From Agromyces albus (GTDB lineage: Bacteria > Actinomycetota > Actinomycetes > Actinomycetales > Microbacteriaceae), in the NCBI RefSeq assembly GCF_030815405.1, contig NZ_JAUSWX010000001.1, positions 4,204,801-4,268,800 on the forward strand: a stretch of DNA of 64,000 nt, in the 5' to 3' direction. The notes beneath the pieces are model-generated. The model was not told the DNA's origin, ran no database searches, and worked only from the letters and a program-made list of their open reading frames with translations. Position numbers and translations under genes: made by a program. Below are positions 25,965 through 34,384 of this stretch, piece by piece (positions within the stretch are counted from its first letter, which is position 1; each line of letters opens with the position of its first letter).

Positions 25965-26474
25965 TCAGCGCAGCGGCTTGATCATCTCGAGCTCGAGCCC
26001 TCCGGGGGCGAGCTCGTACGCACGGCTGCGGCCGGTGAAGGTGAAGCCGAGCTTCTCGTAGAACCGTCGGGCGCGAACGTTGTCTTCATGCACCTCGAGC
26101 CGCAGGGTGTCGCCCCAGTCGCGGGCCCATTCCTCCACGGCGTCGAGGAGGAGGCGCGACACCCCTGCCGCGTCGCCGCGCTGGTCGGGCGCGACGTAGA
26201 CGCCGACGAGTGAGGGCCCGGTCTTGGCGTCGGGGATGTATCCACCCATGGTGCCCACCCAGCGCTCGCCGATGATGGCGACGATCGCGGTCTGGCCGCG
26301 GGTCGTGCCGCGCGCGCCGCGAAGCCGCCACGTGGCCTCGTCGGCGAGCAGCGCGTGTTCGAGGGTCTCGCCGTAGGCGATCGGATAGTCCCGCAGCATC
26401 TCGAGGCGGAGGGCTCGAACGGCCTGCCAGTCGTCGGCCTCGGTGGTGCGGATGACGACGTCGTGCTGGGACAT
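25965..26474 (-). CDS. GNAT-family N-acetyltransferase
   Basis: This 169-residue acetyltransferase shows the GNAT core: the LVGVYVAPDQRGDAAGVSRLLLDAVEEWA acetyl-CoA loop (about residues 92-118) and LRLEVHEDNVRARRFYEKLGFTFTGRSRAYEL near the end. ATG 26474 is preceded on its strand by TAGCGT ending 6 nt upstream, indicating a leaderless start. The substrate is not predictable. Confidence 0.92.
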   Translation of the reverse strand: MSQHDVVIRTTEADDWQAVRALRLEMLRDYPIAYGETLEHALLADEATWRLRGARGTTRGQTAIVAIIGERWVGTMGGYIPDAKTGPSLVGVYVAPDQRGDAAGVSRLLLDAVEEWARDWGDTLRLEVHEDNVRARRFYEKLGFTFTGRSRAYELAPGGLELEMIKPLR

Positions 26475-26591
26475 CCTTCGACGCTAACGCATCGGCGAAG
26501 GGCGGCGGCCCGAATCCGCTAGACTATCGCGAGGCTTTCATGCCTTCGGCTGCGGCACGCGCGGCCGTCTCGATCTTTCTGTGAGGTTTTG

Positions 26592-26690
26592 ATGGGTTCT
26601 GTCATCAAGAAGCGTCGCAAGCGCATGGCAAAGAAGAAGCATCGCAAGCTGCTCCGCAAGACGCGCCACCAGCGCCGCAACAAGAAGTAG
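26592..26690 (+). CDS. bS22-like small ribosomal protein (AURKAIP1/COX24 domain)
   Basis: This 32-residue protein, [19 protein letters not shown] at its start and almost only Lys, Arg and His after that, matches the AURKAIP1/COX24 motif of the mycobacterial small-subunit protein bS22, which sits near the decoding centre. GTGAGG lies 5 nt upstream of the ATG. An intrinsic terminator follows the stop. It is usually missed in annotation because of its length. Confidence 0.93.
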   Translation: MGSVIKKRRKRMAKKKHRKLLRKTRHQRRNKK

Positions 26691-26708
26691 TCCTTCGCAA
26701 CACAGCTG

Positions 26709-26737
26709 AGCGTCAGGCATCAGGCCTGGCGCTTTTC
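26709..26737 (+). terminator. Intrinsic terminator after the bS22-like gene
   Basis: AGCGTCAGGC (26709-26718) pairs with GCCTGGCGCT (26724-26733) with one wobble and a 5-nt loop, followed by TTT. It separates the ribosomal protein gene from the glutaredoxin-like gene. Confidence 0.8.
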
Positions 26738-26770
26738 GCTGCGCCCGGGCGGCATGCGTAGGCTTGCAGG

Positions 26771-27046
26771 GTGACCGCACGAGACATCCGCCTGACCCTC
26801 CTCGGCAAGCCCGGATGCCACCTCTGCGACGACGCGCGAGCGGTGGTGCAGGGGGTGATCGCCGAGTTCGAGGCGGCGACGGATGCTGCGCCGCGCATCG
26901 TGCTCGACGAGCGCTCGATCCTCGACGACGCGCAACTGCACGCGCGGTACGCCGAGGAGATCCCCGTGCTGCTCATCGACGGCGAGGTGCACGACTTCTG
27001 GCGCGTCGACGCGACGCGACTGCGGACGGCGCTGCTCGGCGACTGA
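26771..27046 (+). CDS. Glutaredoxin-family (DUF836-like) protein
   Basis: This 91-residue thioredoxin-fold protein carries the redox motif Cys-His-Leu-Cys in LLGKPGCHLCDDARAVV (about residues 9-25) and the cis-Pro strand EIPVLLIDGEVHDFWRVD. The GTG at 26771 has TAGGCT ending 6 nt upstream, a leaderless arrangement. In many actinobacteria a gene of this kind lies close to heme or redox genes; here it is alone. It probably takes part in thiol exchange with mycothiol or a protein partner. Confidence 0.9.
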   Translation: MTARDIRLTLLGKPGCHLCDDARAVVQGVIAEFEAATDAAPRIVLDERSILDDAQLHARYAEEIPVLLIDGEVHDFWRVDATRLRTALLGD

Positions 27047-27130
27047 TTCGTCGCGATCGACCTCGTATCCCTGCGCCGCACGCTTCGTCAAGCCATTGCC
27101 GGTTCAGCACCATGCCCCTTGACTGGTGCC

Positions 27131-28678
27131 ATGACGTCGATCTGGAAAGCGACCGCGACCGGCGAATTCGAGGGGCGGCCGCTCGTGCTGCCCGAACGCG
27201 GGGCGGCGCCCGGCGATCGATATGACGTCGTCGTGGTCGGCGCGGGGATCACCGGTCTCGCCACGGCGCTCGAGCTCCAGCGAGCCGGGCGCAGCGTCGC
27301 CGTCATCGAGGCACGCGACGTCGCCGCGCTCGCGACCGGTGGCAACACCGGCAAAGCGAGCGTGCTGCAGGGCAAGCGGCTGAGCATGATCCGGCGGTCG
27401 CACTCGGCCCGCGTGACGCGGGCCTACATCGAGGCGAACCTCGACGGCCAGCGCTGGATCGAGCAGTTCAGCCGAGAGCATGGCGTGCCGTTCGCCTTCG
27501 AGACGGACTACAGCTATGCGCAGGAGCAGGGCGGGCTGCGTACGCTCGACGACGTGTTCCAGGCCGCGTTCGAGGCCGGCCTGCCGGTCGAGCGAGTCGA
27601 GCGGATGCCGGTGCCCTTCCCCTTTGCGGGCGCCGTCGCGCTCCCCGGCCAGCTCGCCCTCGACCCGTATCGGCTCGCCCTCGAGATGGCGCGGGAGTTC
27701 GTGCGGAACGGCGGCGCGCTCACCACCGGCGTTCGCGTCACCGGCGTGCGCGCGTCGGATCCGGCCATCGTCGAGACCGACGACGGCGAGCTGCTCACCG
27801 ACGACGTCGTCATCACGACCGCTGCTCCGGTGCTGTATCGGGGCTTGTACTTCGCGAAGACGCGGCACTCCCGCTCCTATCTCGCGTCGTTCCGGGTCGA
27901 GGACCCGCCGACGCCTGGGCTGTTCATCTCCGTCGACGGGCGCACCCGCTCGCTGCGCACAGCACCCGATCCCGAGTCACCGGATGCCCCGCAGCAGCTC
28001 GTCGTCGGCGGCAACGAGCACCCGGTGGGCCGGGTGGACTCCGCCGCCGCGCGCGTCGAGGACCTCCTCGAGTGGACGAAGCGGTACTTCCCCGGAGCCG
28101 AACTCACCCACCGGTGGTCGGCGCAGGACTACGAGTCGGCCAACCTGGTGCCCTTCGCCGGACGGATGCCGCGGGGCCGCGGCCGCGTGTGGGTCGCCAC
28201 CGGGTACGCGAAGTGGGGACTCACGAACGGCGCGGCGGCGGCGCTGCGCATCTCGGCGGAGATCCTCGGCGACCCGTGGCCGGAGCAGCGTCCGTGGATC
28301 CGGACGCTCGCCACCCGCGTCACGATGCCCTCCGACGTCGGCCGCGGCATCGCCGAGAACGCCACGGTCGGGCGCGAGCTCGTCGCAGGATGGGTGCGCG
28401 CCGAGCTGCGCCGTGCGCCCGTGCCGAAGCCAGCGGAGGGGAAGGGCGTAGTGGCTTCACGTGGAGGCGTACCGATCGGCGTCTCGACCGTCGACGGCAC
28501 CACGCGCGCCGTGCGAGCGGTGTGCACCCACCTCGGCGGCGTGCTGTGCTGGAACGATGCTGAAGCGACCTGGGACTGCCCGTTGCACGGCTCGCGCTTC
28601 GAGGCATCCGGTCGCCTCATCGAAGGGCCGGCGTTCCGCGACCTGGAGGCCACCGAGCGGCCCGACGGCGACATCTGA
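27131..28678 (+). CDS. FAD-dependent oxidoreductase with C-terminal Rieske domain
   Basis: This 515-residue protein fuses a DAO-type FAD oxidoreductase (dinucleotide motif VVVGAGITGLATALELQRAG at about residues 34-53, with the glycine-rich STLGxGN-like site ATGGNTGKASVLQG) to a Rieske [2Fe-2S] domain (about 450-510). The Rieske ligands are Cys-Thr-His (CTHLGG) and Cys-Pro-Leu-His (CPLHGSRF). This architecture is common in actinobacteria and firmicutes (YhfW-like) with no settled substrate. ATG 27131 is chosen because a TTG start 4 codons earlier lacks support. The neighbours do not reveal the electron donor or product. Confidence 0.9.
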   Translation: MTSIWKATATGEFEGRPLVLPERGAAPGDRYDVVVVGAGITGLATALELQRAGRSVAVIEARDVAALATGGNTGKASVLQGKRLSMIRRSHSARVTRAYIEANLDGQRWIEQFSREHGVPFAFETDYSYAQEQGGLRTLDDVFQAAFEAGLPVERVERMPVPFPFAGAVALPGQLALDPYRLALEMAREFVRNGGALTTGVRVTGVRASDPAIVETDDGELLTDDVVITTAAPVLYRGLYFAKTRHSRSYLASFRVEDPPTPGLFISVDGRTRSLRTAPDPESPDAPQQLVVGGNEHPVGRVDSAAARVEDLLEWTKRYFPGAELTHRWSAQDYESANLVPFAGRMPRGRGRVWVATGYAKWGLTNGAAAALRISAEILGDPWPEQRPWIRTLATRVTMPSDVGRGIAENATVGRELVAGWVRAELRRAPVPKPAEGKGVVASRGGVPIGVSTVDGTTRAVRAVCTHLGGVLCWNDAEATWDCPLHGSRFEASGRLIEGPAFRDLEATERPDGDI

Positions 28679-28681
28679 CCG

Positions 28682-29602
28682 TCAGGCGACGTCGCGCGCG
28701 CAGCGGAACCCGATGTGGGTCGTCGCCGTGTCGTCGGCTTGCGGTGAGCGCGCGGCGGGGCGGTAGCGCAGGCAGTACTCGGGGGAGCACAGGTGCGAGC
28801 CGCCCTTGAGCACGCGGCGGGGGATACGCGAGCCCGGTTCGGCGGATGCCTCGGCGAGCAGGTTCTCGCGGGCGCCCGGGTCGACCGCCACCTGGCCGGC
28901 CACCTCGTGCCGCGGCGTGTAGAAGTCGGTCGTCCATTCCCACACGTTGCCGGCGACGTCGAAGAGCCCGTATCCGTTGGCCGGGAACGTCATCACCGGC
29001 GACGTGCCGACCCACCCCTCGGCGCCGGTGTTGCGGTAGGGGAACGAGCCCTGCCACCGGTTCACCATGAGCCGCCCGCCCGGACGCTCCTCGTCGCCCC
29101 ACGCGAACCGCGCCCCGTCGAGGCCGCCGCGCGCGGCGAACTCGAACTCGGCCTCGGTCGGCAGGCGCCTGCCGGCCCACGCCGCGTAGGCCGAGGCATC
29201 CGCGAAGCTCACCTGCACGACGGGATGGGTGAGCTTGTCGTCGACGGATGACCCGGGCCCGAACGGATGCCGCCAGCTCGCGCCGGCGCCCCAGCGCCAC
29301 CACTGCCGCCAGTCGCGCAGGTCGACGGGGCCGTCGGTCGGCGTGAACACGAGACCGCCCGGCACGAGGTCCGCCGGGTCGGCGCCCGGGAAGTCGGCGG
29401 GATCGAGCGGGCGCTCGGCGACGGTGACGTAGCCGGTCGCGTCGACGAACGCCGCGAACTGCTCGTTCATGACTGGGTGCAGGTCGATCTCGAACGGGCC
29501 CACGGTGCGCTCGTGCACTGGTGTCTCGTCGGGGTAGAACTCGCTCGACCCCATGCGGAACGTACCGCCTCCGATGCGGACCGCGCGCGTGATGTCGGTC
29601 AC
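28682..29602 (-). CDS. Formylglycine-generating enzyme (SUMF1/FGE family)
   Basis: This 306-residue copper oxidase converts a Cys in CxPxR of sulfatases into formylglycine. The FGE-sulfatase fold is clear: MGSSEFYPDETPVHERTVGPFEIDLHPVMNEQF near the start, RLPTEAEFEFAARGG, the GLFDVAGNVWEWTTDFY block and the end KGGSHLCSPEYCLRYRPAARS, holding the two copper-binding cysteines. Both cysteines are present, so it should be active and not just a structural SUMF protein. The GTG start at 29602 has TAGGCT ending 6 nt upstream. No sulfatase lies in this window, so the client must be elsewhere. Confidence 0.93.
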   Translation of the reverse strand: MTDITRAVRIGGGTFRMGSSEFYPDETPVHERTVGPFEIDLHPVMNEQFAAFVDATGYVTVAERPLDPADFPGADPADLVPGGLVFTPTDGPVDLRDWRQWWRWGAGASWRHPFGPGSSVDDKLTHPVVQVSFADASAYAAWAGRRLPTEAEFEFAARGGLDGARFAWGDEERPGGRLMVNRWQGSFPYRNTGAEGWVGTSPVMTFPANGYGLFDVAGNVWEWTTDFYTPRHEVAGQVAVDPGARENLLAEASAEPGSRIPRRVLKGGSHLCSPEYCLRYRPAARSPQADDTATTHIGFRCARDVA

Positions 29603-29654
29603 CCTCCGAGCCTACGTCGCCCGTCTGCGGGCCGGGGAGCGGCGTCTCGAGCCC

Positions 29655-29712
29655 GCGAGATGACGCAAATCGACGTTCACAGACGTCCGAAGGTCGATTC
29701 GCGTCATCTCGC
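29655..29712. repeat. 58-bp palindromic repeat, copy 1
   Basis: The arms GCGAGATGACGCAAATCGAC (29655-29674) and GTCGATTCGCGTCATCTCGC (29693-29712) pair at 19 of 20 positions, and 3 more pairs form within the 18-nt centre (TTC with GAA). A copy in the same orientation lies at 30746-30803, with 46 of 58 bases identical without gaps. Together they bracket the DUF559 gene. Confidence 0.9.
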
Positions 29713-29833
29713 CGACCCGCGGCGGCGCACGAGCGCTGGCCACTCGGCCGCGCGGCGGCTGTGGAGGGGGCGACAGTCCACAGGCGAGCAAGATCGCGGT
29801 GTTGGTCGCGTGCCGGTCAGGCAGGGTCGGAAC

Positions 29834-30754
29834 GTGCCGCCACGACAACGCCTGCCAGCCGAATTCTCCACGGATGCCTTCACGGTGGCCGCCCCGCGTG
29901 CGGTGTCGCTCGGGGAAGGGCGCCTTCGAGGGCCCGACCTTCGCCGACCCTTCCACGGCGTACGGATGCCGCACCACCAACCGCTCTCGATGGAGGAGCG
30001 CTGCCGCGCCTACCGAACGAGGATGCGCGACTGCGAGGTCTTCACGCACCGCACAGCTGCTGCGCTCCACGGGCTGCCCCTCCCGTTCGGTCGCGATGAC
30101 CGTCTCGATGTCTCGGCCTTCGCGCCGCACGGGCTGCCCCGCGCGGCAGGCGTCGGCGGGCACCGCATGTCACCCGGCAGCATCACGGTCGTGACGGTGC
30201 GCGGCCTGCCGACGGCGTCGGCGCTCGACGCGTGGTGCCAGGTGGCACCCGAGCTCACGTTGCGTCAGCTCGTGCAGATCGGCGACGCGCTCGTGCGCCG
30301 GCAGCATCCGCTCGCCTCGATGTCGGAGCTCGTCCAGGCGGTGAAGCGCCAAACGGGGAAGCGGGGCAACCGTGTGCTGCGCGCTGCCTTGGAGCTCGTG
30401 CGCGAGGGCGTCGATTCGCCCGCCGAAACCGAGCTGCGGCTCGACCTCGTCGAGTTCGGGTTGCCCGAACCGGTGGTGAACCTTCCGATTCTCGACGCGT
30501 GGGGTGATCTGATCGCGATCGGCGACCTGGCGTACCCGGGCTTCCGGGTGCTCGTCGAGTACGACGGCGACCACCACCGCGACGACCCCGCGCAGTACGC
30601 GCGCGACGTCGATCGGCTCGACGACCTCGCCCACGCGGGGTGGTGGGTCATCCGCTTCAACCGTTCGCACCGCGGCATCCGCCGAACCGAGCGTCTGGAA
30701 CGGGTCCGTCAGGCGCTGCTCGCGGCGGGCTGGGTTGCGGATGCCGCGAGATGA
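29834..30754 (+). CDS. DUF559/Vsr-like endonuclease-domain protein
   Basis: This 306-residue protein has an N-terminal part with RLRGPDLRRPFHGVR and TRMRDCEVFTHRTAAALHGLPLP, resembling the wing region of AbiEi-like proteins, and a C-terminal EDxHD/DUF559-type nuclease fold (about residues 195-300). The catalytic candidates are Glu in DSPAETELRLDL, Asp in AIGDLAYPG, Glu-Tyr-Asp-Gly-Asp-His-His and the end GWWVIRFNRSH. The start is uncertain; GTG 29834 is the first suitable one before the RLRGPDL block. The stop codon lies within the right palindrome. Such genes are frequent and unplaced in Microbacteriaceae; a DNA-mobility role here is inference. Confidence 0.75.
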   Translation: MPPRQRLPAEFSTDAFTVAAPRAVSLGEGRLRGPDLRRPFHGVRMPHHQPLSMEERCRAYRTRMRDCEVFTHRTAAALHGLPLPFGRDDRLDVSAFAPHGLPRAAGVGGHRMSPGSITVVTVRGLPTASALDAWCQVAPELTLRQLVQIGDALVRRQHPLASMSELVQAVKRQTGKRGNRVLRAALELVREGVDSPAETELRLDLVEFGLPEPVVNLPILDAWGDLIAIGDLAYPGFRVLVEYDGDHHRDDPAQYARDVDRLDDLAHAGWWVIRFNRSHRGIRRTERLERVRQALLAAGWVADAAR

Positions 30755-30803
30755 CGCAGATCGACGCTCGACCACGTGCGAACGTCGATTTGCGTCACTT
30801 CAC
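30746..30803. repeat. 58-bp palindromic repeat, copy 2
   Basis: Same orientation as copy 1 and 1091 bp downstream of it. The core arms TGACGCAGATCGACG (30752-30766) and CGTCGATTTGCGTCA (30783-30797) pair fully with one G-T wobble; the outer part is more diverged. The TGA stop of the DUF559 gene is its bases 7-9. One base that breaks the stem in copy 1 is paired in this copy. Confidence 0.88.
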
Positions 30804-30869
30804 GCGCGTCGGATCGGGCAACGAGCGCGCCCGAGCGGGCGAGCGCGCGAGTTGGCAGGGAGGCGGGAG

Positions 30870-32213
30870 CTAGGGGAGCAGGCGCGTCGGGCCGCGGAAC
30901 AGGTACGTCGTCTCGCGGATCGAGTGCTCCTCGAGCATGAGCATCAGCACGCGGGCGAGGCCCATGCCGAACCCGCCGTGCGGGGGCACGCCGTAGCGGA
31001 AGAAGTCGAGGTAGAACTCGAGCTCTTCAGGGTCGAGCCCCTTCTCCTTCGCCTGCTCGACGAGCACGTCGATGCGGTGCTCGCGCTGCGCTCCGGTCGA
31101 GATCTCGACGCCGTTGTAGATGAGGTCGTACGAGTTGGTGAGCGCCGAGTCTTCGGGGTGACGCATGTGGTAGAACGGCCGCAGGCTGATGTCCCAGTTC
31201 GTGAGGAACACGAAGTCGTGCCCGTACGTCTCCTTGACGTACGCGGAGATCTGGCGCTCGCCCTCGGGGTCGATGTCCGCGTCGTCGCGCGGGATGACGT
31301 AGCCGCGGTCGGCGACGATCTGCTTCGCCTCGGCGAGCGGGATGCGCGGGAACGGCGTCGTGGGCACCTCGAGCTCGATGCCGAAGAGCTCGAGGATCTC
31401 GGCGCCGTGCTTCTCCTTCACCGCCGTGAACGCGGCCACGAGAAGCTCCTCGTGCATTCGCATGACGTCTTCATGGGAGTCGACCCAGCTCATCTCGGCG
31501 TCGATCGAGGTGAACTCGGTCGCGTGCCGAGACGTGAACGAGGGGTCGGCACGGAATGCCGGGCCGATCTCGAACACCTTGCCGAAGCCGGCCGGCTGCG
31601 CCATCTGCTTGAAGAACTGCGGGCTCTGGGCGAGGTAGGCCTTGCCCTCGAAGTAGTCGACCTCGAAGAGCTCGGCGCGCGACTCGCTCGCGCTCGCCAT
31701 GAGCTTCGGGGTGTGGATCTCGATGAAGTCGTTGTCGATCCAGTACTGCCGCAGCGCGTGCTCGAACGTCGTCTGGATGCGGAAGATGAGGTGCTGCTTC
31801 GGGTGGCGCAGGTCGAGGAAGCGCCAGTCCATGCGCTTGTCGAGGCTCGAGTCGGCCGCGATCGGCGTCTCGGGGTTCGCCTCGGCGACCACCTCGAGTG
31901 AGCCGATCTTCACCTCGAGGCCGCCGAGCTTCACGCGCTCGTCGTGCTTCAGCTCGCCCGACACGGTGAGGAAGGTGCCGTGCGCAAGCGCCGAGATCGA
32001 CTCGGTCGTCGCGAGCCGAGCGGATGCCGCGGCATCCGCCCCCTCCTCGAGTTCGCGGGTCGCGGGGTTCACGAGCTGCACCGCCCCGGACTCGTCGCGC
32101 AGGATGACGAACTGCACCTTCTTCTGATCACGCACCGTCTCGACCCATCCGGACACGGTGACGGGGCCGTCGGGGAGCGCGGCGAGGTTCTTGACGAGGG
32201 TGCGGGTGTTCAC
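30870..32213 (-). CDS. aspS: Aspartate--tRNA ligase, archaeal/eukaryotic-type
   Basis: This 447-residue class II synthetase charges tRNA-Asp, and probably tRNA-Asn if it is non-discriminating. It has an OB-fold anticodon-binding domain (residues 1-110: VTVSGWVETVRDQKKVQFVILRDESGAVQLV) and the catalytic domain with motif 2 FRADPSFTSRHATEFTSIDAEMSW and motif 3 GFGMGLARVLMLML. The bacterial GAD insertion is missing, which explains the short length compared with about 590 residues in common bacterial AspRS. The GTG at 32213 follows TAGGAT by 8 nt. It overlaps no neighbour; the gene is divergent from the phosphatase run. Confidence 0.95.
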   Translation of the reverse strand: MNTRTLVKNLAALPDGPVTVSGWVETVRDQKKVQFVILRDESGAVQLVNPATRELEEGADAAASARLATTESISALAHGTFLTVSGELKHDERVKLGGLEVKIGSLEVVAEANPETPIAADSSLDKRMDWRFLDLRHPKQHLIFRIQTTFEHALRQYWIDNDFIEIHTPKLMASASESRAELFEVDYFEGKAYLAQSPQFFKQMAQPAGFGKVFEIGPAFRADPSFTSRHATEFTSIDAEMSWVDSHEDVMRMHEELLVAAFTAVKEKHGAEILELFGIELEVPTTPFPRIPLAEAKQIVADRGYVIPRDDADIDPEGERQISAYVKETYGHDFVFLTNWDISLRPFYHMRHPEDSALTNSYDLIYNGVEISTGAQREHRIDVLVEQAKEKGLDPEELEFYLDFFRYGVPPHGGFGMGLARVLMLMLEEHSIRETTYLFRGPTRLLP

Positions 32214-32247
32214 GATCGACCATCCTACTTGCGCGCTGGAGCCGGGA

Positions 32248-32271
32248 GCGAAGGCCAGTTCTGGCCTTCGC
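32248..32271. promoter_or_regulatory. Perfect 24-bp palindrome between aspS and the phosphatase gene
   Basis: GCGAAGGCCAG (32248-32258) and CTGGCCTTCGC (32261-32271) are exact reverse complements around TT. It lies in the divergent promoter region, 34 bp upstream of aspS. It could be an operator or a hairpin in a leader RNA. Confidence 0.5.
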
Positions 32272-32376
32272 CGCGACGCGAGCGCCGACGGCCGTCTCGG
32301 CCGCCGGCGTTTCGACGGGTCGGTGGGCCTCGGCGCTCGGCGCTTTCATAGGGAACCGCTCCGTAGACTGGAGACC

Positions 32377-33021
32377 GTGCCGGCCGAGCAGATCCATCTC
32401 GTGCGCCATGGCGAGGTATTCAACCCCCAGGGCGTGCTCTACGGTCGTCTCCCGGGCTACGGACTCTCCAGCCTCGGGCATGAGATGGCGCAAGCCGCCG
32501 CCGACGACCTCGCCGCCCGATCACGCCCGGTACGGGCCCTCATCTCCTCTCCGTTGCAGCGCACCCAGCAGTCGGCGGAGCCCATCGGCCGCGTGTTCTC
32601 GCTCGAGGCCTCGCTCGACGACCGCGTCATCGAGCCCGAGAACCGATTCGAGGGCAAGCGCATGAGCGGCCGTGCCGGCGCCCTCCGCGATGTGCGCAAC
32701 TGGGGCTACCTCGTGAACCCGCTCCAGCCGAGCTGGGGCGAACCGTTCCGCTCGATCGCGACCCGCATGCTGCACGCGATGGACGACGCCTGGACCTCGG
32801 TCGACGACGGCGACGTCGTGATCGTGAGCCACCAGCTGCCGATCTGGATGGTGCATCGCCGTGTCGTGGGCATGTCGCTCTCGCACGACCCTCGCCGCCG
32901 TCGCTGCGCGCTCTCGAGCATCACGACGTTCGAGCGTCGCGGCGCCGGGTTCGTCGAGGTCGGCTACCGCGATCCGGCGGCGGGTATCGCCGCGCAGGCG
33001 ACCGACGTGGGGGCGGTGTGA
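32377..33021 (+). CDS. Histidine phosphatase family protein
   Basis: This 214-residue phosphoglycerate-mutase-like enzyme carries the signature RHGEVFNPQGVLYGRLPG (catalytic His at residue 9-10), the SSPLQRTQQSAEPIG block and the second His in VIVSHQLPIWMVHR. It probably acts on a small phosphate ester; substrates of such proteins vary widely. The GTG at 32377 follows TAGACT by 7 nt. The stop overlaps the next gene start (TGATG), so it begins the cytochrome c biogenesis run and is translationally coupled to the thioredoxin-like gene. Confidence 0.9.
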   Translation: MPAEQIHLVRHGEVFNPQGVLYGRLPGYGLSSLGHEMAQAAADDLAARSRPVRALISSPLQRTQQSAEPIGRVFSLEASLDDRVIEPENRFEGKRMSGRAGALRDVRNWGYLVNPLQPSWGEPFRSIATRMLHAMDDAWTSVDDGDVVIVSHQLPIWMVHRRVVGMSLSHDPRRRRCALSSITTFERRGAGFVEVGYRDPAAGIAAQATDVGAV

Positions 33022-33617
33022 TGCACGCGACCCGCAGAGTCGGGGTTGCGCTCGCCGTGGCATCCGCTCTCCTGCTGACGGGCTGCACGAGCGACCCGCT
33101 CGCCGAGCAATACCGCGAGGGCAGTGGCAAGAACTACATCGCGGGCGACGGCACCATCTCGGAGTTCGACGAGCCGCAGCGCGGCGAGCGCATCGAGTTC
33201 TCGGGCGAGACGGTCGAGGGCGAACGCTACGATTCGGCCGACGCCGAGGGCGAGGTGCAGGTCGTGAACTTCTGGTACGCGGGCTGTGCGCCGTGCCGGG
33301 CGGAGGCGCCCATCCTCCAGGAGGTGGCGGAGGCGTTCGCCGATGAGGGCGTGAACTTCGTCGGCGTCAACGTGCGCGACCAGGCCGGCACCGCTGCCTC
33401 CTTCGAGGAGAAGTACGGCGTGACGTATCCGTCGATCCTCGACGTCAACTCGGGTGAGGCGCAGCTCGCGTTCTCGGGCCCCGTGCCGCCGGCCGCCGTG
33501 CCGACGACGATCGTGCTCGACCAGGAGGGCCGCGTGGCCGCGAGGGTGCTCGGGCAGCTCGACAGCGCGTCGATCCTCGAGTCGATCATCGACCAGCTGC
33601 TCGCCGAGCAGGCGTAG
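33021..33617 (+). CDS. TlpA/ResA-like thioredoxin lipoprotein (cytochrome c maturation)
   Basis: This 198-residue extracytoplasmic thiol-disulfide protein starts with a lipobox ([10 protein letters not shown], Cys near residue 22) and has a thioredoxin fold with the active-site CxxC in [20 protein letters not shown] (about residues 90-110) and the cis-Pro segment [23 protein letters not shown]. Family members reduce the apocytochrome CxxCH heme site. It is coupled to the upstream phosphatase and followed by ccdA, resB and ccsB, which supports this role. Confidence 0.93.
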   Translation: MHATRRVGVALAVASALLLTGCTSDPLAEQYREGSGKNYIAGDGTISEFDEPQRGERIEFSGETVEGERYDSADAEGEVQVVNFWYAGCAPCRAEAPILQEVAEAFADEGVNFVGVNVRDQAGTAASFEEKYGVTYPSILDVNSGEAQLAFSGPVPPAAVPTTIVLDQEGRVAARVLGQLDSASILESIIDQLLAEQA

Positions 33618-33631
33618 GCCGGGCGGCGGGC

Positions 33632-34384
33632 ATGGGCGTCGGTGAGATCGTGCTGAACGGGCAACTGTTCGCGGCGATGCCGATCGCGCTCGCCGCGGGC
33701 ATCGTCTCGTTCCTCTCGCCGTGCGTGCTGCCGCTCGTGCCCGGCTACCTCGGGTACGTCGGCGGATTCACGGATGCCTCGGCCGACGCCGTCGAGGCAC
33801 GCCGCAACCGTCGACGCCTCCTCCTCGGCGTGCTCCTCTTCATCGCGGGCTTCACGCTCGTGTTCCTCATCTTCACGACCGCGTTCGGCGTGATCGGCGC
33901 GTGGCTCCAGGTCTACGCCGACGTGCTCGTGCGGGTGCTCGGCATCGTGCTCATCGTCATGGGGTTCGTCTTCATCGGACAGTTCACGTTTCTGCAGCGC
34001 ACGATCAAGCCCTCATGGCGGCCCGCCACGGGCCTCGCGGGCGCACCGCTGCTCGGCATCGTGTTCGGCCTCGGGTGGACCCCGTGCATCGGCCCGACCC
34101 TCGCCGTCGTGCTCGCCCTCAGCGCCGACTCGGCCTCGGCGGGCCGCGGGGCGCTCCTCGGCCTCGCCTATTGCATCGGCCTCGGCATCCCGTTCCTGCT
34201 CGTCGCCCTCGGCTTCGGCTGGGTCACGGGCTCGCTCGCGTTCCTCCGCCGGCACATCCGCGTCATCAACATCATCGGAGGCTCGCTCCTCATGCTCATC
34301 GGCGTGCTCATGGTCTCGGGCCTCTGGACGGTCTGGATCTACGAGCTGCAGGCGGTGATCACCGGTTTTGTCCCCGCAATCTGA
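33632..34384 (+). CDS. ccdA: Cytochrome c biogenesis protein CcdA
   Basis: This 250-residue six-helix membrane protein transfers electrons from cytoplasmic thioredoxin to the extracytoplasmic TlpA/ResA-like protein. Key residues are the Cys in [20 protein letters not shown] (TM1, about residue 31) and the Cys in [19 protein letters not shown] (TM4, about residue 154). ATG 33632 lies 14 bp after the preceding stop. The length is typical of short CcdA proteins. Confidence 0.95.
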   Translation: MGVGEIVLNGQLFAAMPIALAAGIVSFLSPCVLPLVPGYLGYVGGFTDASADAVEARRNRRRLLLGVLLFIAGFTLVFLIFTTAFGVIGAWLQVYADVLVRVLGIVLIVMGFVFIGQFTFLQRTIKPSWRPATGLAGAPLLGIVFGLGWTPCIGPTLAVVLALSADSASAGRGALLGLAYCIGLGIPFLLVALGFGWVTGSLAFLRRHIRVINIIGGSLLMLIGVLMVSGLWTVWIYELQAVITGFVPAI

